Shown one piece after another: positions 61,701-64,000 of a stretch of 64,000 nucleotides of DNA. A program made the translations under genes and the position numbers. The stretch's first letter is position 1. The number at the start of each line of letters is the position of its first letter. Under the pieces are notes generated by a model. That model did no database searches and was not told where the DNA came from. It saw only the letters and a program-made list of their open reading frames with translations. The DNA is from Bacteroidales bacterium UBA1715 (GTDB lineage: Bacteria; Bacteroidota; Bacteroidia; Bacteroidales; UBA1715). The stretch is from positions 5,244 to 69,243 of the forward strand of contig DCIX01000016.1 of NCBI GenBank assembly GCA_002317135.1, in the 5' to 3' direction.

Positions 61701-62582
61701 TTACAATTTCAACACGAAATCGGTAATCCAGTTTTTGAAGAATATATCACGATTGGTTTGCCAACTATAATTCACTCCTTTGGTTTCATCGTCGTCAACA
61801 AAATAATTAAATGGAAACATAGGATTCTTTCCATTGGCAAGGTCTCGTCTATATTCATTACCAATTCTATCACGTCCATATTCTGGGTGACAGATTGTAT
61901 AAATCTGCCGACCTTCGAAAGCCGTTATAATTCCAGGACCTGTAACCGGAGATTCTGCAACAATTTTCATCTCTGGCACAGCCGCAACCTCATCATGCGA
62001 AAGATACCACGGACGACTCACCGGCATTCCTACCTCATCCAAGTTGCCATCAACCAACGAAACTGATTTATCAAAAATTGTGTGTGGAAATACCCCACTC
62101 CACTGAAACGAATTACGCTTAAAATGTACCCCCCAATTATAGTAAATACGGGCAAAAGCAGCCCAACAAATATGCACGGTTGATTTTACATGTTTGTCAG
62201 CCCAACGAAAGAATACACACAATTGATTCCAGTACACAATTTCTTCATATTCAAATCGTTCAAACGGAGCGCCATTAATTACCATTGCGTCATAGTCTTG
62301 ATTTTGTTCCATTATTTCTGCCACATCCACATAAAATGTATTCATATAGTCCTGTGGAGTATGCTTATACATAAGATTACTCATCTTGATTAGCGTAATC
62401 TCTATTGGCACTTCAACTGACTGTAAAGCTCGATACAAATCAGCCTCAGAATCTTCTTTATCGGGCATTAGATTAAGAAACAACATTTTTACAGACTTAC
62501 CAACCGGTTTTTGATCTGTCAAACACAAACCTTCTGCATTTAATTTCTCAATCAAAGGATGATTCTTAGGAACAACAATCAT
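61701..62582 (-). CDS. metA: MetA-family homoserine O-acyltransferase, probably acetyl-CoA-specific
   Basis: 293 residues. It aligns without gaps to MetA at an offset of 3: Cys139 (nucleophile, HICW), His232 and Glu234 (HPEY). The acyl-choice residue is Glu108 in NGAPFE, the acetyl-type residue (Glu111 in E. coli numbering), against Gly in succinyl-type enzymes. The usual CWGAQAGLYYHYG reads CWAAFARIYYNWG, so the pocket around the nucleophile is unusual. It makes O-acetylhomoserine, a methionine precursor. The succinyl/acetyl inference rests on published structure-function work on MetA, recalled from memory. Confidence 0.88.
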   Translation of the reverse strand: MIVVPKNHPLIEKLNAEGLCLTDQKPVGKSVKMLFLNLMPDKEDSEADLYRALQSVEVPIEITLIKMSNLMYKHTPQDYMNTFYVDVAEIMEQNQDYDAMVINGAPFERFEYEEIVYWNQLCVFFRWADKHVKSTVHICWAAFARIYYNWGVHFKRNSFQWSGVFPHTIFDKSVSLVDGNLDEVGMPVSRPWYLSHDEVAAVPEMKIVAESPVTGPGIITAFEGRQIYTICHPEYGRDRIGNEYRRDLANGKNPMFPFNYFVDDDETKGVNYSWQTNRDIFFKNWITDFVLKL

Positions 62583-62692
62583 TATAAAGCATTTTTATTT
62601 GGGTGCAAAACTACAATTTCTACAGAGAGGAACAAATTCTATGTATCATTTGTTTACTTATTTCATGCCATTTGTTTGCTGCCCCACAAATA
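62583..62692. other. Non-coding leader between metA and repeat array
   Basis: 110 AT-rich bases with no gene. No S-box, SAM-II or other methionine riboswitch pattern was recognised upstream of metA. Confidence 0.5.
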
Positions 62693-63042
62693 GTTTTTAA
62701 ATTCTATAATTTCTTATATGTTAAAAAAAACATCTTAACTATACCAACTTGCAGTTGCGTTACAAAAAGTGTCGGATAAACAGAAAGAAGAAGGCAAATA
62801 GTCGTTACTATATTTTTGTATTGGCTTCCAGCCAAATGCATTCTACACATTTTAATCCTGAGACTACGTCACAGGGTACTCAAATTATGGCTTACAGCCA
62901 TTACTTTTTTAAGGTACAATATGAATCAAAAAAAAACTATTGCCTGGCAAGGCAATATTCAAGTAACCCGTGACGAAGTCTCGGGAGAACATCCACCCAT
63001 CATTCAATGGATGAAAGCCATTACAAAAAAGATTTGCATTGT
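62693..63042. repeat. Hairpin-array repeat, copy A (350 bp)
   Basis: Starts GTTTTTAA. Contains serial perfect or near-perfect stem-loops, mostly with 3-nt loops: TTGGCT-TCC-AGCCAA (62821-62835), CCTGaGAC-TAC-GTCaCAGG (62857-62875), ATGGCT-TAC-AGCCAT (62887-62901), TATTGCC-TGGCAA-GGCAATA (62938-62957) and CCCGtGAC-GAA-GTCtCGGG (62967-62985). Not coding. Copy B follows directly. Confidence 0.85.
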
Positions 63043-63401
63043 GTTTTTAAGTTCTATAATTTCTTATATGTTTAAAAAAACAAAAAAAACATCTTGACTA
63101 GACCGACTTGTAGTTGCGTTACAAAAAGTGTCGGATAAACAGAAAGAAGAAGGCAAATAGTCGTTACTATATTTTTGTATTGGCTTCCAGCCAAATGCAT
63201 TCTACACTTTTTAATCCTGAGACTACGTCACAGGGTACTCAAATTATGGCTTACAGCCATTACTTTTTTAAGGTGCAATATGAATCAAAAAAAAACTATT
63301 GCCTGGCAAGGCAATATTCAAGTAACCCGTGACGAAGTCTCGGGAGAACATCCACCCATCATTCAATGGCTGGAAGCCATTACAAAAAAAATTTGCATTC
63401 T
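63043..63401. repeat. Hairpin-array repeat, copy B (359 bp)
   Basis: About 10 substitutions and one 9-nt indel from copy A. All five hairpins are kept (e.g. 63180-63194, 63216-63234, 63246-63260, 63297-63316, 63326-63344), plus a sixth, AATGGCT-GGA-AGCCATT (63365-63381), which in copy A is disrupted. Confidence 0.85.
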
Positions 63402-63440
63402 GTTTTTAAATCCTATAAATTTCCGCATATTAAAAACTTC
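63402..63440. repeat. Hairpin-array repeat end, copy C (fragment)
   Basis: GTTTTTAAATCCTATAAATT followed by TCCGCATATTAAAAAC resembles the first 35-40 bases of copies A and B and then gives way to the phage fragment. Confidence 0.6.
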
Positions 63441-63718
63441 CCGTGCCTGAAATGGCTGCCAAGCATATTTTTAAGCGAAGCTTCGTAAACTTCTATTTGA
63501 TTGCTCGCATTTACACTTTCTTTCCCAAAACCAAATGCTTTACCAACTGCATTTCCTGCAACTTTAAGCAAACCAATAGTTTTAATAGACTTAAGCAACG
63601 AACTATCAAGAGAGTCAAAGCTTTTATTCGCTGATTCTATATCATCAGTGAATAATTTCATTGGCTTATCAAATTGATCAACCACCGTTATCGCATATTC
63701 TACATCTCTTCTTGACAT
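63413..63718 (-). pseudogene. Phage tail tape-measure protein, N-terminal fragment
   Basis: The first ~87 residues look like the start of a tape measure protein: DVEYAITVVDQFDKPMKLF, a helical stretch, then FGFGKESVNASNQIEVYEASLKNMLGS, where the 'Y E A S L K N M L G S' segment is typical. The frame then runs into repeat-derived sequence (HFRHGKF..) and stops. A full protein would be many hundreds of residues. So this is a prophage remnant cut off at about 63450. Confidence 0.7.
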
Positions 63719-63746
63719 TGTTGTTTGAATTTTGTATATTGCAACA

Positions 63747-63869
63747 CTAGAAGAAAGTGAGTATGGTTTCTTTATTGTTTTGTATATGGTTTGTTGTTGC
63801 GTTTCCTAAACTTGCCGATGCTCTTTCAAAACTTGCATTGGTTGTGTTTTCAATCGCATTTGTAGCCAT
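63747..63869 (-). CDS. Small phage-remnant protein (40 aa)
   Basis: A 40-codon frame starting MATNAIENTTNASFERASAS, rich in Asn, Ala and Thr, 28 nt before the tape-measure fragment on the same strand. Position suggests a small tail gene or its remnant. No family recognised. Confidence 0.4.
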   Translation of the reverse strand: MATNAIENTTNASFERASASLGNATTNHIQNNKETILTFF

Positions 63870-63894
63870 TATACTGTTCTTTCTTTCTTTTTAG

Positions 63895-64000
63895 TTATTC
63901 TTCACCTTCCATCGGATTTTTTCTTTTTCTCACAAACGAAACATCGAGGAATGCTTCAACGAGTTGTTTCGTTGTGTTTTTAAGTCCTATAAATTTCCGC
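63895..64000 (-). CDS. C-terminal end of an upstream phage-like gene (cut by window edge)
   Basis: An open frame from the right edge to TAA 63895-63897 ends TTKQLVEAFLDVSFVRKR then KNPMEGEE. It lies upstream of the tape-measure fragment, where tail assembly proteins are encoded. The first ~20 nt at the edge coincide with the repeat end (copy D), so the gene may itself be truncated there. Confidence 0.4.
   Translation of the reverse strand, partial: RKFIGLKNTTKQLVEAFLDVSFVRKRKNPMEGEE
63976..64000. repeat. Hairpin-array repeat end, copy D (start, cut by window edge)
   Basis: GTTTTTAAGTCCTATAAATT then TCCGC, nearly identical to the start of copy C (63402-63426). The phage remnant is thus bracketed by the same sequence in the same orientation. 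Confidence 0.65.

Noticed and set aside
62693..63401. CRISPR array
   Set aside because: There are only two units of about 355 bp, with no short repeats, spacers or cas genes.
62749..63450. Open frames of 72-93 codons over the hairpin repeats
   Set aside because: They appear in two frames of each copy, are made of the hairpin sequence itself, and have no plausible start context. They look like chance frames in the repeat.
1..64000. tRNA or rRNA genes
   Set aside because: No gap contains a cloverleaf-like pattern or conserved rRNA sequence that could be recognised by eye.

Overview
This window looks like chromosomal DNA of an AT-rich Bacteroidota, most likely Bacteroidales. The evidence is Bacteroidetes-type promoters (-33 TTTG, -7 TAnnTTTG, 19-nt spacer) at several genes, a type IX secretion sorting tail at the left edge, a PorX response regulator at 53 kb, a DUF3822-rsmD pair, a PPi-dependent phosphofructokinase and a LETM1-like surface/biofilm family protein. 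No rRNA, tRNA or CRISPR array was seen. Gene calls rest on reading motifs and family resemblance by eye; no search was run.

Layout. 0-2.1 kb: the tail of a secreted thermolysin-like protease, then an ECF sigma factor and its anti-sigma partner. 2.1-3.6 kb: a decayed IS element. 3.8-8.7 kb: an accessory islet with an AbiE-type toxin-antitoxin pair, a PhzF isomerase and a tight chain of tiny cysteine-rich genes (YecH, YgbA and others) ending in an MFS transporter. 8.7-18.2 kb: housekeeping (DUF2130 protein, RluB-like pseudouridine synthase with a repetitive tail, Era, GyrB, DnaN, a DnaQ-like exonuclease, a FAH-like probable pseudoenzyme, a DUF2461 protein). 18.3-23.3 kb: a TolC/HlyD/ABC-2 export operon without an ATPase. 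23.3-33.7 kb: a hemerythrin-LuxR sensor-regulator facing a long same-strand gene set: porin, imelysin lipoprotein, di-heme oxidoreductase, second porin, c-type cytochrome, Rid-family protein and CcsBA haem ligase. This reads as one envelope iron/haem redox system.

33.8-46.3 kb: SerB, two secreted unknowns, a TerB-ABCG fusion, RbfA, a methyltransferase, a LolC/E-like permease, CvpA, YbaK, a voltage-gated potassium channel, PAP2, Obg and Adk. 46.4-48.6 kb: a DUF4153 membrane protein and a six-repeat secreted protein. 48.6-51.7 kb: an arsenic/organoarsenical resistance locus (arsR, then thioredoxin-like, ArsF-like, ArsG-like, ArsC and an ArsP-like permease), with three copies of an operator TTCG-N8-CGAA whose spacer is the promoter -7 box. 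51.8-62.6 kb: PrfA, PorX, PFP, a RecD/PIF1-like helicase, DUF3822, RsmD, a LETM1-like protein, a lipoprotein and MetA.

62.7-64 kb: a non-coding tandem repeat (two copies of about 355 bp, nearly identical) made of serial short hairpins mostly with 3-nt loops, then a phage tape-measure fragment, then another copy of the repeat end.

The strongest leads for something undescribed are the hairpin-array repeat at the right end, the promoter-embedded ars operators, the hemerythrin-LuxR regulator with its imelysin/cytochrome neighbours, and the cysteine-rich microgene operon at 6.3-8.7 kb.
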